64,000 bases of DNA, from assembly GCA_028015205.1 (NCBI GenBank), contig CM051514.1, positions 31,574,150-31,638,149 of the forward strand, read 5' to 3'. The translations under genes were made by a program, and so were the position numbers. Position 1 is the first letter of the stretch, and every line of letters begins with the position of its first letter. Below the pieces are notes generated by a model, which ran no database searches, was not told the origin of the DNA, and worked only from the letters and a program-made list of their open reading frames with translations. Source of the stretch: Mytilisepta virgata. Its lineage: Eukaryota; Mollusca; Bivalvia; Mytilida; Mytilidae. Shown one piece after another: positions 1 through 15,200 of this stretch.

Positions 1-334
1 TGAGTCCCAGGACTCATCATGAAAAATTCTCAAAGGATATTGATTAAATGCACACGAGACAAAATCTCAGATTATGACTAAAATGGAAGGATATATATGG
101 AGTAAATGTAGATAAAATATCAAACAATACAGGATAAAACACAATAAAGGAATGTATAGTATACACTATTAGACACAAAATAACAGGTATTTACTCAACA
201 GGCGACAAATTGGGGGAAAAACACAGTCTCCCTGGTAGACTTGGAAGTCTCCTTGTCATGCCCTGAAGTCTCCCTGTTGCTACCCTGAGGGAGACTCTGA
301 GTCTCCCTGTTATTTTCAAGTGTGGTGAGCCCTG
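1..334 (-). mobile_element. End of a hAT-like element (CAGGGCTCACCA terminus), cut by window edge
   Basis: Reads inward on the - strand from TGGTGAGCCCTG at 323-334. The first 100 bases of the element contain several AGGGAGAC motifs in both orientations. It is an inverted, close copy of 28047-28380. The other end is outside the window. Confidence 0.75.
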
Positions 335-439
335 CATATAACTTAAGCACATGGTTTGACAGTTTGCAGGTATTTCTTTCACGATAATGTTAAAGAGGGG
401 TACCTGTGGATTATAATTTAATCTTGTTTTCTTTTACAG

Positions 440-515
440 AAAAATAAGATGGATTGGAGATTAATTGTTTCAGTGTTGTTGATCTGTTTTCAATTTTGTC
501 AATCACAAGGACCAC
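440..515 (+). CDS. ITGB: Integrin beta coding exon 1: start codon and signal peptide
   Basis: The acceptor CTTTTACAG ends at 439, nine nt of 5' UTR follow, and ATG is at 449-451. Residues 1-22 have a hydrophobic core ([10 protein letters not shown]) typical of a signal peptide, with likely cleavage near SQG at 19-21. The donor GTAAGT is at 516 and the exon ends in phase 1. The acceptor upstream of ATG implies at least one non-coding 5' exon beyond the window. Confidence 0.93.
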
Positions 516-3500
516 GTAAGTTTGTGAAACATTTAAACCTTTTTGACCAAAATGTCAATGACATATAAGCTGGACCTCAGTGTTCCAGCTAGGATTAAAA
601 GGCAGAGGGGCATTTATTTAGGATAAGGGACACTTTAGCACGTTTCCATATCTGAAAAGGGAAAACAGATCAAGTCAGCTTTTAAGAAATATCAATTATT
701 GACTAATCTAATACCCTGTTTAGAGTTCTATTAGTTTCTCTGCACTCTTTAAGGGGATACAATACAGTTTAGATATTGAATTGATTTTTTCTTCATTTTT
801 TTTTATATTTTGTTAATTTTGGTATGCTCTCTCCAAAAATGAAATAAAAAAACATACCTTGCCAATGTAATTATGGAGATAAAAGACATTCCTTTACTGT
901 GTTTTTGAAAAATATAGGTATTTTACAATTTTTTTACAGGGATTTTGCATTGGGATAAAAATGAGATTCGTGAAGATAATTGAACAATTTTTTTCCCTGA
1001 ATGATCGGAAGGTTCTAAAGTTTATATTTAGATATTGAAAAATGATAGTTATGCAAGGAATATACAGTATATTGGAAAAATCTATGTTATAAGGCAAAAT
1101 AACTTAAAAAACTACAGATTTACGATGTTTTCTGGAAAAAAAATCATATTTCTTGAATTGAAGTGAACGATTATAACGTTCATCTTTTATTTGACAACTG
1201 TAACTGTATCGTATCCCCTTAATTCATCAGTTTAAATTAATTCAGTATTGTTTGTATACATTAAAAAGTGATTTGTTGTATTTTATATTAAACTTATTGT
1301 GGGGGGCAGGGTGCTGCACCCCTCTTTTTTAATCTAGCTGGAATACTGATCATCATCTGGTTTGAATAACATCCTCTGTTAGCTTTTACACGTTTTGGTC
1401 CGTCTCTATTCCCAGGTGAACTGGAACTTAGCATGATGCATCTACATACATGTATACATAGAAGGACATATATTTATAAATTGCACATTGCGAATATTTA
1501 CTTTGGTCAGATACCTACATGCATAAACAATGCCTTCCATGAAAAATTCTTCATTTCTTATTGTTTGGATTTAAAAATTATTTTCCTGTGAAACTGATTA
1601 TTTTGGCAGTAAATATTCCGTTTTCCAATTTTAGGTGTCTCAAATAAAATCTAACATAAAATGACTATGTCACATACAAACAAAAAATTGTAGTACAAGT
1701 TAACACCTCCCAGAGGGTTCTTGTTAAGACATGAACATGCATGCTGGACGGTCAAATTCAGGGGAAGGAAACACCAAAATATTGAGGCAGGTTGGAATTT
1801 GGGAGCAATAAAGATTTTTATTGTCCAAGTTTATAAGTGTGAATATTATGATTAGATACATGATCACATGTATACATGTAGTCTCCTTGGACCGGCTTGG
1901 TTTATACCCGAAAACAGAACTTGCTATGAAAAAAATCTTTATAGGAATATTCACCAAAATATTTCTCTCCATCTCTAGCTTATCCCTATATTTTTTTCAA
2001 AATGAGGGAGAAGTTACTTCTACTTAAGCATGAACTTGGTATTAAATATCTCATTGCCATATACATATATATACATGCATATTTGTACCTCATGTCCATT
2101 TCTTTTCATACTAATTAAATTTAAGGTAAAAAATGTGACTGTTTCTCTGCATTTTATTTTGATGTTTAAATAAGAAAACTGAAATTTTGAAGATTATAAA
2201 AATTTGACTTGGGTGTGTTTGTCAGTTACAGGCAATTTGGCTAAACTGGTAATTGGACCTATTAGGTGTTAATTACTAGTAATTTACCTACATTGTAATA
2301 TTGTTGAGGGGAAAAGACACTTACATACATATATAAATTCCCCTGTAATTTAGACTTGCATGTACGTATGTTTATGTGTTCAGAATAACTGGGGTTGGAT
2401 GTGTTGAAAAATAGGCTAGATACAAAATGACTTAATTAAAATATTGTGAACAGTCTCATCAGATGGAGACCGCCAGTGAGCTACAAAATGTATAGCTAAT
2501 ACCTGATTGAGATGTCGACTTGTTATTTCTATTTTAAATGATTAAGTTTTCTTAATTCTGTCATTAAAAGAGAATTCCAGAGAATCAAGGAAGAAGTAAG
2601 ACAAAAATCTATATATATATATATATATATATCACATCAAAATTTATGTCTTTTTTGTGAAGATCCCCATCCTCCTTCTCTTTCTTATTTGTAATGTAAT
2701 ATGCCACTAATGGTGAATGTATTGTGTATTCACTAATATTAAGTGTAATTATGATAAATAATGCGAAAAAATGAATCAGTCCTGATAATTAATGAAGTTA
2801 TGGAAAATGTCAAATGGTAAAGTGTATATTACACACCTGTTTGGTTTATCATGTCTGTTTGTTCTGTTATCATCATTTATGTGGTCTTTAGGGATTGATT
2901 TAGCAGTAAACAATTGCCTGACTTCAATGAATAAGAAATCTGAAGATTAAAAAATTATATTGGTACAATGTAAATAGGCATTGATTCTGGATTTTGATTG
3001 AGAAGGGCAGGCTTAAATTTGACATAATTAATATATGTAACAAAGAAAAAATCACATTTTGGTCAGCATTAGGGTATATGTGTTATGTGTAAATCCCCTC
3101 CCCCTCCCCCCCCCCAAAAAAAATGAAAATTTCAGTGGAAGAGAAATAAAATTAATGTTTTTTTATCAAATATTCTCACAAGAACTAAATTTGTATACAC
3201 TTAGGTGTATTTCTTTGTTAAAAAAAATATAGAAAAGCTAAAATTTTCATTTTTATTAAAAAATACTTCGATATCAGTATATTAGTTTGGATCTTGGTGA
3301 TGTCAGTAAAAAACTAGAAGTGAAAAATGTCTTCACATGTAGTTGATATTGACCTCAGGACACATCAATCCTTACGTGTATACATGTATGATTAATGGAT
3401 GGTGTCATTTATTGTGAATGCATTTTATGTTGAAAAAGTTGATTACATTTTGGGAAGGGTGTTTTATTGCATATTATAGAAGATTGTATACCTGTAATTG

Positions 3501-6259
3501 TGACAGGTGAATGGTATCAATATAACCTCTTATGGTTTTACAATATCAAAAGTACTGAAATATCTAATTGTACAATGTACATGTACACATACATGTAGCA
3601 GCACTCATTCTGTCAGAATTTTACCATTTCATTTTCAGTTTAAGATGTTAAATACTGGTAGGTGTACATGTGCATGTACAATGTACCTGTGAACTACCAT
3701 CTCATACTGATTTAAATAAATTTTAAACATTTACTGATTTAGAAATTTTATACCTAATCCTCCGACAAGGTCATTTTTCACAAAAATATCTGTATTGAAA
3801 TTTTATCGTGTAATCTTTTCCAGTCAGGTTTTTGTGTGTTTATATTTAAGAACATCTGATATTTATATAGATTGTAAAAAAATAACCCTAAAGTTCTAAA
3901 CAATTGTAGAATATTAAAAAAAAATGAAAAATCAGTTCAAATAAAAACAATTTGTTATCGTTTAAGATACACACACAAATGTATTTGTACAATTAATTCA
4001 TTTTACCAGATGTTTAGAAAACAATTTTCATATGATATATTTTTGCCAAGTTATTTGTTATAGGAAAATTGTTGAGTGTCACATATTTTCTGCTTGAGTA
4101 AAATTTAATGATACATTAAGTGTTTCAAACCACATCCTACAATGTATGTACTTTTTAAGTGTAGAGTGAAATACTTAAAAAAAAAAACGTATCAGTTTCA
4201 CTCGAACTATATAAGGAGGATTCAAATTTAATATAAATCATTGTCCTTTAAATAAGTGGACAAGATCTAGAGTTTCAGTGCATAAAATGTCCTTGTTAAG
4301 TATGTTTTATATAAACCATCTTTTTAAAGTACTTTTCCTTATCTAATTTAAGAGTTACATAATTTATTACCTACATATAATTGTAAGTGTAAAAAAAATT
4401 ATTGGATTCCTACAAATGTATGAGGGCATTTGCAATTTAAACCATGACATTTTGCAAAGAGCAAATGATTATCTTTTGATAATTTAGGGAAAAGGGGGTG
4501 GGGGGAAGGGGTTGTTTCAGACAGTTTTCCTTTTGCAATGATAATGTCTGGATATCTCATTTATCTGGTTACATTGATAACATCATGATAAAACACATAG
4601 TTATTTCATTAAAATTGAGGAATTTTGTCCCAAGCAAAATACTATTTTGCACAAGCTTGTGAGTATAGCAAGGTCTTTTGAATTTCAAATACATGCAAGT
4701 ATTTTCTACATCAATGACATCAATTTTTAAAGCAATATTGCATAGCATACAATATCATAGATTATTATACTTCAGTATTTTTTCCTATATTAAATCAACT
4801 GTAACATTTCAACTGATTCACCCAAAAGTCCTTGTTAGTTCTATTTCACCGGTCATCAGGTTTATGTGCTGTTCACCGGGGGAACAGTACTGTATTCATA
4901 TTTCACGTTTTTTTTTCCTTAATTTCATTGGCTATTTAAATGTCGGGTGTCCTCAGGGTTTCTGGTGGCAGTGTCAGATTTAAATGGGTTTTAATGAAAC
5001 TTTTTTGTTTGGTTTTTGTTTATTCAGTTATAATATAACATTTGTTAACTGGTCATTTGGGGAACAGTAAATTTATTACCCCTCGATACAAACTATTACC
5101 CTCGGCGTTGCCTTGGGTAATATATATATATATATATAGTTTGTATCTCAGTGAAACAAATTGACTGTTCCCTGATGACCAGTCATCAAATGTATAATAT
5201 TGCACACCAAATTTTGGTTAGGTTCTACATGCAACATTACATCGCTATGCAATAAATAAGAATACAGTTTCAATCTTGAATTCTTTACTTTTGAAGTTTC
5301 AGCAGAGTGCATGAAATACCACCAAAACTTGATTCTTTTGTCTGGTTACACATGTATGTACATGTATCTCTGTATCAACATTTCCTATGTGTTCCATCAA
5401 AATTTTTATAGTTTGGTAACTGGGTAATTTTCAACAAGCACTATGACATTCAGGAGGAGTCTGTATAACCTACATTTTATTTTGGCCTGACCTTTTTATT
5501 TAAACTTAGACTATTCAGACTATTCAATTTTAATGATTTATAATGACATAAGGAATACAATAGAAGTTACTCAAGGCATTTTTGTGTTAAAAAATGTATT
5601 GTACTTTTGTCTTTGCAGAGATTAAAGGGATTAAAGGGGCCAAAATTAGCCGTTTTGCAGGACACCTAAAATTTGTATTTTTCCTCATGGGGAGTTTTTC
5701 TTTTAATTCATCTTGATGAGTGTTTCCAGTAGTATGCGAACATATTTCTTCTATCTTTTATGGTTTTTGAGATAAAAGAGGTTAAAATGACCAAAACATG
5801 CAATGTGCCTTGATTTGTTAATTTTTATATTTTTCATGCAATTTTAATGGGGATTTTTTTCTTTTTAATTCACCTTGATGAGTGCTTTCATTAGTACAAC
5901 AATTTTTTTCGATCTATCATTGTTTCGGAGAAACAAGGTGTCATAGTTGCAATTTTGGACGAAACATAAAGAGGACAAAATATGCATACATGTACATGTA
6001 TTAGGGCTAAGGAGCAAACCAAAACTGCAGTCCATTAGACAAACAAACCTGGGAAGACAAATGAACAACCACAAGCACAACAAATAAACACTGAAAACTA
6101 AAAAACAATTAGCATGAACTCCTATTAAAACCAGATGTGAACTCAGGTGCTCCAGAAGTGAATGTATTTGTTGTTTCGCAAATAGGCCAAGATCTGGCTA
6201 TTAAGTAACTATATATACAAGCCATAGGATGCAAACATATTGGATGTTCTGGTCATTAT

Positions 6260-6291
<32 letters not shown>

Positions 6292-9200
6292 CAAACAAAG
6301 TTTGGGGGGTATATAGGAATCACCTTGTCCGTCTCTGTTTGTCTGTCTGTCGTGCCGTCTGTCCATATATCTTGTAAGCGCAACTCCTCCTTGACTGCTC
6401 AATGGGTTTCAATGAAACTTTACAGAAAGGAAGTACCGTATTTTACGGTGTTTAGGTCGATAGGCCGTATAGGTCGAATTGCTCTTTTTGGGGTAAAAGT
6501 TGGGATTCAGTATCAGATAGGTCGAGGCGTCGTATAGGTCGATCGGAGATGAACGACTTCTAGACACAGAAAAACATCGGTAAGTATGGGTAAGTATTAG
6601 CTCAGTAACTCTGTATCCATCATTTATTGTGTAATCATGTTTTTTGAATAAATAAAAAAATAATTGGGACCTAGTGTTGTTTGTTTTCTTTTTTTTTAGA
6701 CAAACAATAAGTTTCTGAAATAAAAAACCTTGACAACAAATGTAAAATTTGACTTTCCACTCGATTGACATGTGTTTACTCGCCATGTTTTTTCAAACCG
6801 GTGAATCATTGCGCAGGTGTGAATAAGAGTTATTGTTCTTTATTTACACTGGGTATACACTGACAACTTGTTAATCCAGATTTCATTGGGTATTCAATGA
6901 ACAGTTGTCTTTAGTGATTAAAAATATTATTATTCTCACATTTCTGAAACTACATGTATTTATAAAAAAAATGCATAAATTATGTTTCCATCCCAATAAA
7001 AAACGTATTTTATTCATAGTTGTCCCGAATATTTTTTTTTTTATTGTTACATGATGCAGTTCCTCCTTGACAAAATCGTAAAAATAAACAACACAAATTC
7101 ATGTTAAATATATTTTATTTGACTTAATTACATTGTTAATATAAACGGCAGCCATCCCAGCAGTACCATTGCTCCAAAAATCTTTGCCAGCAAGCTCTAC
7201 AAAAAACAAATCAAATTCTGTGACTATTTTTCTTGCCGGTGGGTATTTTTCCCCAAGACAATTTTCGATTTTGGACACAGATAGGTCGAAACACCGTATA
7301 GGTCGACCAAACAATTTTCTGGGAAAAAAATATCGACCTGTACACCGTAAAATACGGTACATCATCCAAAGATGTGCACGAAGAAAAATCTTTGCTTTCC
7401 GATATCACACAAGGGAGATAATTGGACTTCTATTTTTTTTTTGGCTTATACATTATATATGAACCTTGTAAGTGCAACTCCTCCCAGATCGTTCAATGGA
7501 TTTCAACGAAACTTTACAGAAAGGAAGTACATCATCCAAAGATGTGCATGAAGAAAAATCTTTGCTTTCCGATATCACACAAGGGAGATAATTGGACTTC
7601 TATTTTGTTCCAGTCAACCTACATGTATATAATCATTTCCATTATAACTGACTATAATATTTTTATACAACCCGCAAACAAAGTTTGGGGGGGTATATAG
7701 GAATCACCTTGTCCATCCGTCTGTCTGTCCGTTTGGCCGTCTGTCTGTCTGTCTGTCTGTCTGTCTTGTCTGTCAGTCTCTCCATATATCTTGTAAGTGC
7801 AACTCCTCCTAGACCGCTCAATGGATTTCAACAAAACTTTACAGAAAGGAAGTACATCATCCAAAAATGTGCATGAAGAAAAATCTTTGCTTTCCGATAT
7901 CACACAAGGGAGATAATTGGACTTCAAAGCGGGGGTATCCTTGGTGAGCTTTGCTCACAGTACATCTAGTTTAACTTTACTTGTGGATTTTCGTCAAAAA
8001 CAATTATTTTATTTTTTTATTTTTTACGACAGAAACAAGTGCAGTTATCGCTGTTAAGAGCTTACATTATATGCAAGGAATTACAACAGACAGTTTACCA
8101 GAAAAAATATTTTCATTCTGTTCTCTGGAGGAGACTGGGTTATTTTCTCTTTTTTCATTAAAATAAAAAAAAACATTTTGGTTAATTTTAATGCCATAGT
8201 GCTAGGCTATGATAAAATATACAGTGTATAAGCTGAATGATTTTATTAATATATAGTTACACCATTATGGTGATGCCTCTTATATGTGTATGATAGTTAC
8301 ATTCTTTACCTTTGAAATTGCATTCATTTGGTATGAATAAGGTGATATCTTTTTTCCAGGAAAAGATACATTGGCACCAACGAAGAAAAATCCATGCATA
8401 GGACAGAAAATGTGTGGGGAATGTGTAGCAGTTGGAAAAGATTGTGCTTGGTGTCAAGCTCCGGTAAATTTTTGCAATTATTAGGATTTCATGAATTTGA
8501 TAAAAATGTCAGTCTTTAAGGTGGTACCCAACACTTTCACTAAAATTAATTTGGCTCGTTTAATTTTCATAAAATTTTGACAAAGTATTTACTTTGACCC
8601 ATTGACAAAAATTTTAAAATTTCAAAACATTTGAACCAACCAATTCATCAGAAAAATTACACTGATTGTATAGCAGTTTGACAAACACTAATATTGATCA
8701 TTGAAAAGCTTAATATTCCATTAACAACACAACGTTATTAAAACATTTAGCTGATTTTACGGAGTTATCTCCCTGTAGTGTTAGGTACCACCTTAAATAC
8801 AGATTACATGTATATTGTGCCATTGGATAATATATTGATGGTTTTTTATTGAAACTATCCAGTGGCAGTCATCAATATAGCATTTTTTACTGGTGTACTT
8901 GTAGTTGACGACACTTGCAGAGCGCCACTTATGGAATAAAAAAATCTTGTTTTTAATTGAAATTTTTTACACTTGAAACAGAAAGGATACAAATTTTGTA
9001 GAGTCTCTGATTTTAATGTTTGATTGAATCAGTTTTTTTAATTGATTGATGTGAATATTTAAATATTTTGTCTTAATTTATTAGATATTATTACGATAAC
9101 TTTGCTGTATGCTTCTTATTTAAAATAACATAATTTGTTTTTTATTTCAAATGCTGAATTAACAAGATCAGAATTTATACATTCAAAAGATACTTTATTT

Positions 9201-12200
9201 TTCCAACTGCCAGATTGAGCTTGGGAAATTGGTGTACATGAGAATAGGAAATGCTGAAAAAATACTATGAATTGTAATTGTAATTTGATGATATGGGTTA
9301 AACAAATCAGTATTTGATTTTCTTTCCAGAACTATGATGAAGTAAACAAAGAAAGATGTAATCTGTTAAGTGAACACTCAAATTGTCCAGCTGAACATTT
9401 AATTTTTCCAAAAAGTGTTCTTGACAAAACCGAGGTAAATCAATAGTGATTTCACTCTTAACTTTTAGAAACATTTTGATTCTTGATATATACATTTTCA
9501 AAGTGATACAAAGTATTCCAGACATTTTTTTAAATTTTAAATGGTTTTAAAAATTTGTTAGACATATTTTCAATATTATTATTCTAACTGCAAGCTTTCT
9601 GTAGAGTAGATTTTTTCCTTTCTCAAGATTTTAAGGTATCTGGACCATAACAGACGATCATGACCAAAAGTTATATTTCTTTTTAATCAAGGAAGTAAAA
9701 GTTCAAATCAGGAAGTTTGTAAATATATCTTTTTCAAGTTGATGTCTTTGTGGTTTGTATGCAGTGTCCATGAAATTGATTTAGCTACAGTTGACTCTTG
9801 ATATCTCAAACTTTTTTATCTCAAAACTCCTGATATCTCAAAGTAATGTTTCGGCCCCTAGATTAAACTTTGCACTATATTTCCTCCTGATATGTCAAAC
9901 TCCTCTTATCTCAAACTATTTTTGTTGGTCCCTTTGACTTTGAGATAACGAGAGTGAACTGTATATTGCATTGTATCGAACAAATAGGACATTTGGAAGA
10001 ATCACATTTATAGTCCCAATACCATAATTGAAAAAAGAATTACATTGAAATTTGAGATATCAGAATTAATTGGGCTGAAGTTTTGTTTAGTTTAGACAGG
10101 TGTTTGGATTATACAGGTTTATATACTAAAGAATCTGTATTAAACATTCAGACAGGGAGATCAGTTTATACAGGGTTCGATTTAGGCAGGCCTAGGTTTC
10201 ACTATACACAATGCACATTGTAAAGTATGTTATTAGGACCAACAAATTACTTAAGGCGACCATAATTTAATGAAGAATTTATTTTAGAATGTATCTCCAA
10301 AAGATGGAACAAAAGACGACAACCCTATACAGTTACAGCCACAACTTATTAATCTAAAAATGAGACCAAGTAAGTTCAATAATATTATATGATCGAGGGG
10401 TTTGTTTCATCAGTCAGAAAATTAAAGAGTAAGTAAGTTAACAAAAAATATGACTTAAGGTATGAACTGTAAATTCAGAATTTTTGCATGCATTTATCAT
10501 TGCACATTTTAGAAAATCAACAGTAATGCCAGATTAATGAATACAGATCACGTATAATAAAATATACATAGAAGAATGTACTAACAGTGTTCAAGGTAGC
10601 CTAAAATAGAGGGGAACAGCACTGTGCCCTTCTTTCAGTGCACCACTCGGTCCTCTATATTAAGTGTAATGTAAAGTGCATTGAAAAAAAAACAGTTTTA
10701 GTACAACTTAACAGGACTGAATGAATTGAAAATTCATTGAAATGTTGAAGAAACTAAACTCTTAAAAGACATCAGATAATTGATATTTCTTAAAACTTAA
10801 CATCATCTTGTTTGACCTTTTCAGACTAGAAATTGCTTTAAAGTGTCCCTTCTACTAAAAATATGTCCCTCTGATCTTAATCTTATGTGGAACACTCACC
10901 CAGAAAAATTAATAATACAAGTGGCTCATTCTGTCACATTTTTCGCATGGATTAAATTATGTTAATTTCTTAATTTATTGTCTCGCCTGCAACAAAAATT
11001 GCCAATTGCAAGACATGGGTGTTGCTTTTCCAGCGTTGGCGGCGTCAACAATTGTTAAGTTTTCTGCGTAAGTTAGTTTGATAGGAACTACTTGTGATAG
11101 ATGAATGATATTTTCTATAAAGTTGCATTAGCATCAGTATATCTCAGCTTGTCAACCATTTCGAGGCCCTGCCCCCTAGGTCATAGTCCAGCGACTTTCA
11201 ATTTATTTGCAATGTTGCTGTCCATGAGATTGTTTTTCGAATTTTCTGCCGACATGCGAGACATATCTCTGTCAACAGTTTTTAATATATTTCCACTTGT
11301 CTAAAGCAGTATAACTCTCTCAGAATACATTATTTGCTCAATTGAACAAGTTGTCCATTGAGAACATAGTTTCCTATTAACAACTATACCTGTAGGAACA
11401 CATTTTGTTGCATGATATGATAGAAGATGAGCATACACATTTAGGCACCTCTCTGTTAGAATAATTTATTATCAGAGAAACAGAATTACATTGGTTTACA
11501 AGGATAATAGTGCCAATTGTTTAGCAAAATTAAAATTTTTGCCGTCCAGATTTTTTTTATTAGTAATATTATTCTTTTTGTAGATGACCCCCAGAAATTT
11601 ACATTGAACTTTAGACTGGCCAATAACTACCCAGTGGATCTGTATTATTTAATGGACCTGTCTTATTCCATGAAAGATGACAAAGAAAAACTGGCCACAC
11701 TTGGAGTTTTAATTGGTATGTAGAAGAACTGATAATTCAGAAATAATTGTGGGAAAATCAAGATTTATTCATGTTTTTGAAATTGAAGGTACTTGAAAGC
11801 AGGAAATTCAAGGTCATTGTCCTTTACCAATAAAAATTGTCTATTACATAATAGCAGATGCCCTGAAAATAGTACAAATTAAATGTATTACTACTAATTA
11901 TTTAAATTCAAAATTGACCAAAAAAAAAGAGGAAAAAAACCAGAAGTATTGAACAGCATTCCAAGATTAATTATCCTTTCGGTTATGATGATAAATTTTT
12001 ATCAGTTTCAATCTTGGCACTGATCATCATCTTTTGTTCTTTCAAAGGTTAGCTTTTTTTTTTATTAGATGGTGTGTTGAAAAACATCATAGACAAACAA
12101 ATTTCTACCTCGATTTTCCAACAAAATTCTGGTTTGTCAGTGGACAGTGAACAACTGGGCAGGTAGGCAGGGGGTTTGACATAAAGGAAAATTTGATTTG

Positions 12201-15200
12201 CTCTCACTCAGACAACTTTTGTTTTTGTTTTTGTCGAACCTGCGACTTTAGTCGCAGAAAGCTCGACATAGGGATAGTGATCCGGCGGCGGCGGCGGAGT
12301 TAACTAACTTCTTAAAAGCTTTATATTTTAGAAGGTGGAAGACCTGGATGCTTTATACATTGTATATAGATGCCTTATGTTACGAAGTTTCCGTCGTTCA
12401 TATGTACGTTGTCCTTGACCTCATTTTCATGGTTCAGTGACTACTTGAAAAAAAAATTTATTTTTGTAATGTTAATTTATCTCTTATTATAAGTAATAGG
12501 ATAACTATATTTGGTATGTGCGTACCTTACAAGGTCCTCATCCCCGTCAGACAGTTTTCAATTGACCTCGACCCCATTTCAAGGATCAGTGAACAAGGTT
12601 AAGTTTTGGTGGTCAAGTCCATATCTCAGATACTATAAGCAATAGGTCTAGTATATTTGGTGTATTGAAGGATTGTTAGGTGTACGTGTCCAACTGGCAG
12701 GTGTCATCTGACCTTGACCTCATTTTCATGGTTCAGTGGTTATAGTTAAGTTTTTGTGTTTTGGCCTGTTTTTCGAATACTGTATGCAATATGTCTGATA
12801 GCATTTACTTTCATTAGAAATACACGACAGGCGAGACATTTTTGTGTGTCCACTCTTGTGATTTATCATTGTACTATTTCTTTTTAACAGCTCAAAAGAT
12901 GAACAACATAACAGAAAACTTCCGTCTTGGATTTGGATCATTTGTCGACAAAGTGGTCATGCCATATGTTAGCATGGCACCAAACAAGTAGGTTAAATCT
13001 ATACATCAGTTCAATTTTATAAGACAGGTGCTTGGTTATATTAATTTGATGTTTTAACTGATTCGAATATATTTTGCTAGTTTGAAAAACATAAGCAGGA
13101 AAATTATTGCTAGGACTAATAAGAGTACATATGTATTGGATTATTAGGTCTATAAAAATTTGGCTAAGAAATTTTTTTTTACTGTTTAAAAACTACAGAA
13201 ATTATAATATTACAATTATGTAAAGCTATTGAGCGTTATTACACTTAAAATTAAGACTAGTTAGTTTAACACAATTACGAAATCTAAAAGCTCATCTTAA
13301 TAATTATATTACTGCATGTAAACTACACATTATGATCAAATCGCATGGCATGAAAAACAGGTTCACATGGACTTTTTGTAGTCTTAACCTTTTTCCAGTT
13401 AACAAGATCACCATTATTTCCTAGTTTGGTTTTTTGTAGGTTTTATATAAATGTACATATATGTGCATGCCATTATATTTATAGAAAGTGAAATTTTAGC
13501 TTCTTAACAGATAAACAAATATTATAACAGTTAGTAATTTTTTTAACTATTACATTTACAGAAATAAGAAAAGTATTTTAACCAAAACTCATGTTTTCAC
13601 TGGAAGTAATAAATAGCACAGAGTCAGCTGAATTTTTTCACCTTCCTGTGAAAGATTAACAAATACTGAATTAATAGGAAAACGTTTAAAATTCATGGCT
13701 GTAGAAGTTTTTTTTTGAGTTACCACTAATGGCAATACATGTATATGATAATTCATAGTCAATAATTTTTTTAACATGCATGATTTAACAAATGAAAATA
13801 TTGTATAAATTAATTAATTAGCAGTAGATTGATAATTAATATCTCAAACAACTTGCCTGCAATAAAGATATTATAAGGGGAAATAACTCTAAAAGGAAAG
13901 AGAAGTAATTTATATGAAAAGGATATAAATTACATTAGTGCAGTTGATGTTGTGTATGTCTAATGAAATCTATTATCTTCAAGCATGTATAAAACATTGT
14001 GATATGATAAGTTATAAGATGTAAAAGCATACTTGCCAGATAAATTTTTTTTTTAAATAAGATAAGCCACTGGTACATCAGAACCTTCTTTCATTTGAAC
14101 TTAAAAGAGGATATGATGTTATAGGAATTTTACTTAAAACCTACAAATTTTTGAATGAACCTTTTATTTACTTCTAAATCAACCAGTTCCTTAAACAATG
14201 ACTTAAAAAAAAAAGAATAATAGCAAAATTTTTGAGTAATTATACAAGAAGACATTTTTATCAACTGCTTTTTAAATATATTTTATTATGCTTGCCTCTG
14301 CGGTTCACTTTTTATGTTTTATTAATATAAAATTTATAATCTTTTTCACCCACTGCTTGTTTTTTGTTGTGATTTTGTGCATCATGTGACTTTTGTTTGA
14401 CCACAGATCGGCTGGAACAAACACTCCTACGTAAGTGTGATGGAAGTGATATAGCTTGCACGTTTTTAAAAATATACCTATAGTCTCGCTGCTATCAGAA
14501 ATCAGTATTCTGTTTCTTGCTGTTGAATGGCTTTTTATCTCGGAAATGGCCACAGATATCTCACATATACAAAACATGACTTATAGCGTATATCTGTAGC
14601 GCCATTAAGCTTTATAGTCGAAAAAACAATAAAAATAAGCACTGCAAATTTTTTTAAATGTATTGATAGATTTTTAATTTACAAACTGTAATTAAGAATT
14701 GCTCAGAAAGTGTAAATGCTTATTTTTTTTTTCTTTAATGTTTTATCCTTTTCCCTCACATGATTGTGCTAACTGTTCATTTGCAGTGAAGTCTTAACAA
14801 CTTTATATAATAAAACAGTTATTCTTAAAGGGATGTTGTGAGATTAAAACATCCATATGATTATGTCCGGGTTGGTAGCAATCAATCAAAAGATATTAGA
14901 CTTGCAAACAATTTTTTTCCATTAAACAAGTGAATGTTTGGTAATTTTTGGAAAGTATGCATAAATGATATGACATTTTACAAAATTCAGCAAAATGACC
15001 CTTTAAGAAGATTTTAGTGTATGTATTTTAATGTGTTTACAGAAATGCTATTTTCATTATAAAAATGTACTTAATTACTGTGTTATATCCTATCCACAAT
15101 GTATTTATAACAGTGTTCATGATAACATACTGGTATATAATTATGTATTTTTTTATATACAACTCCCCATATATTATTGAGAATCTCCACACTGGATACA

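Noticed and set aside
6409..6786. 125-codon open frame on the - strand
   Set aside because: Crosses the edge of the TA-flanked element and has no transposase motif; chance frame.
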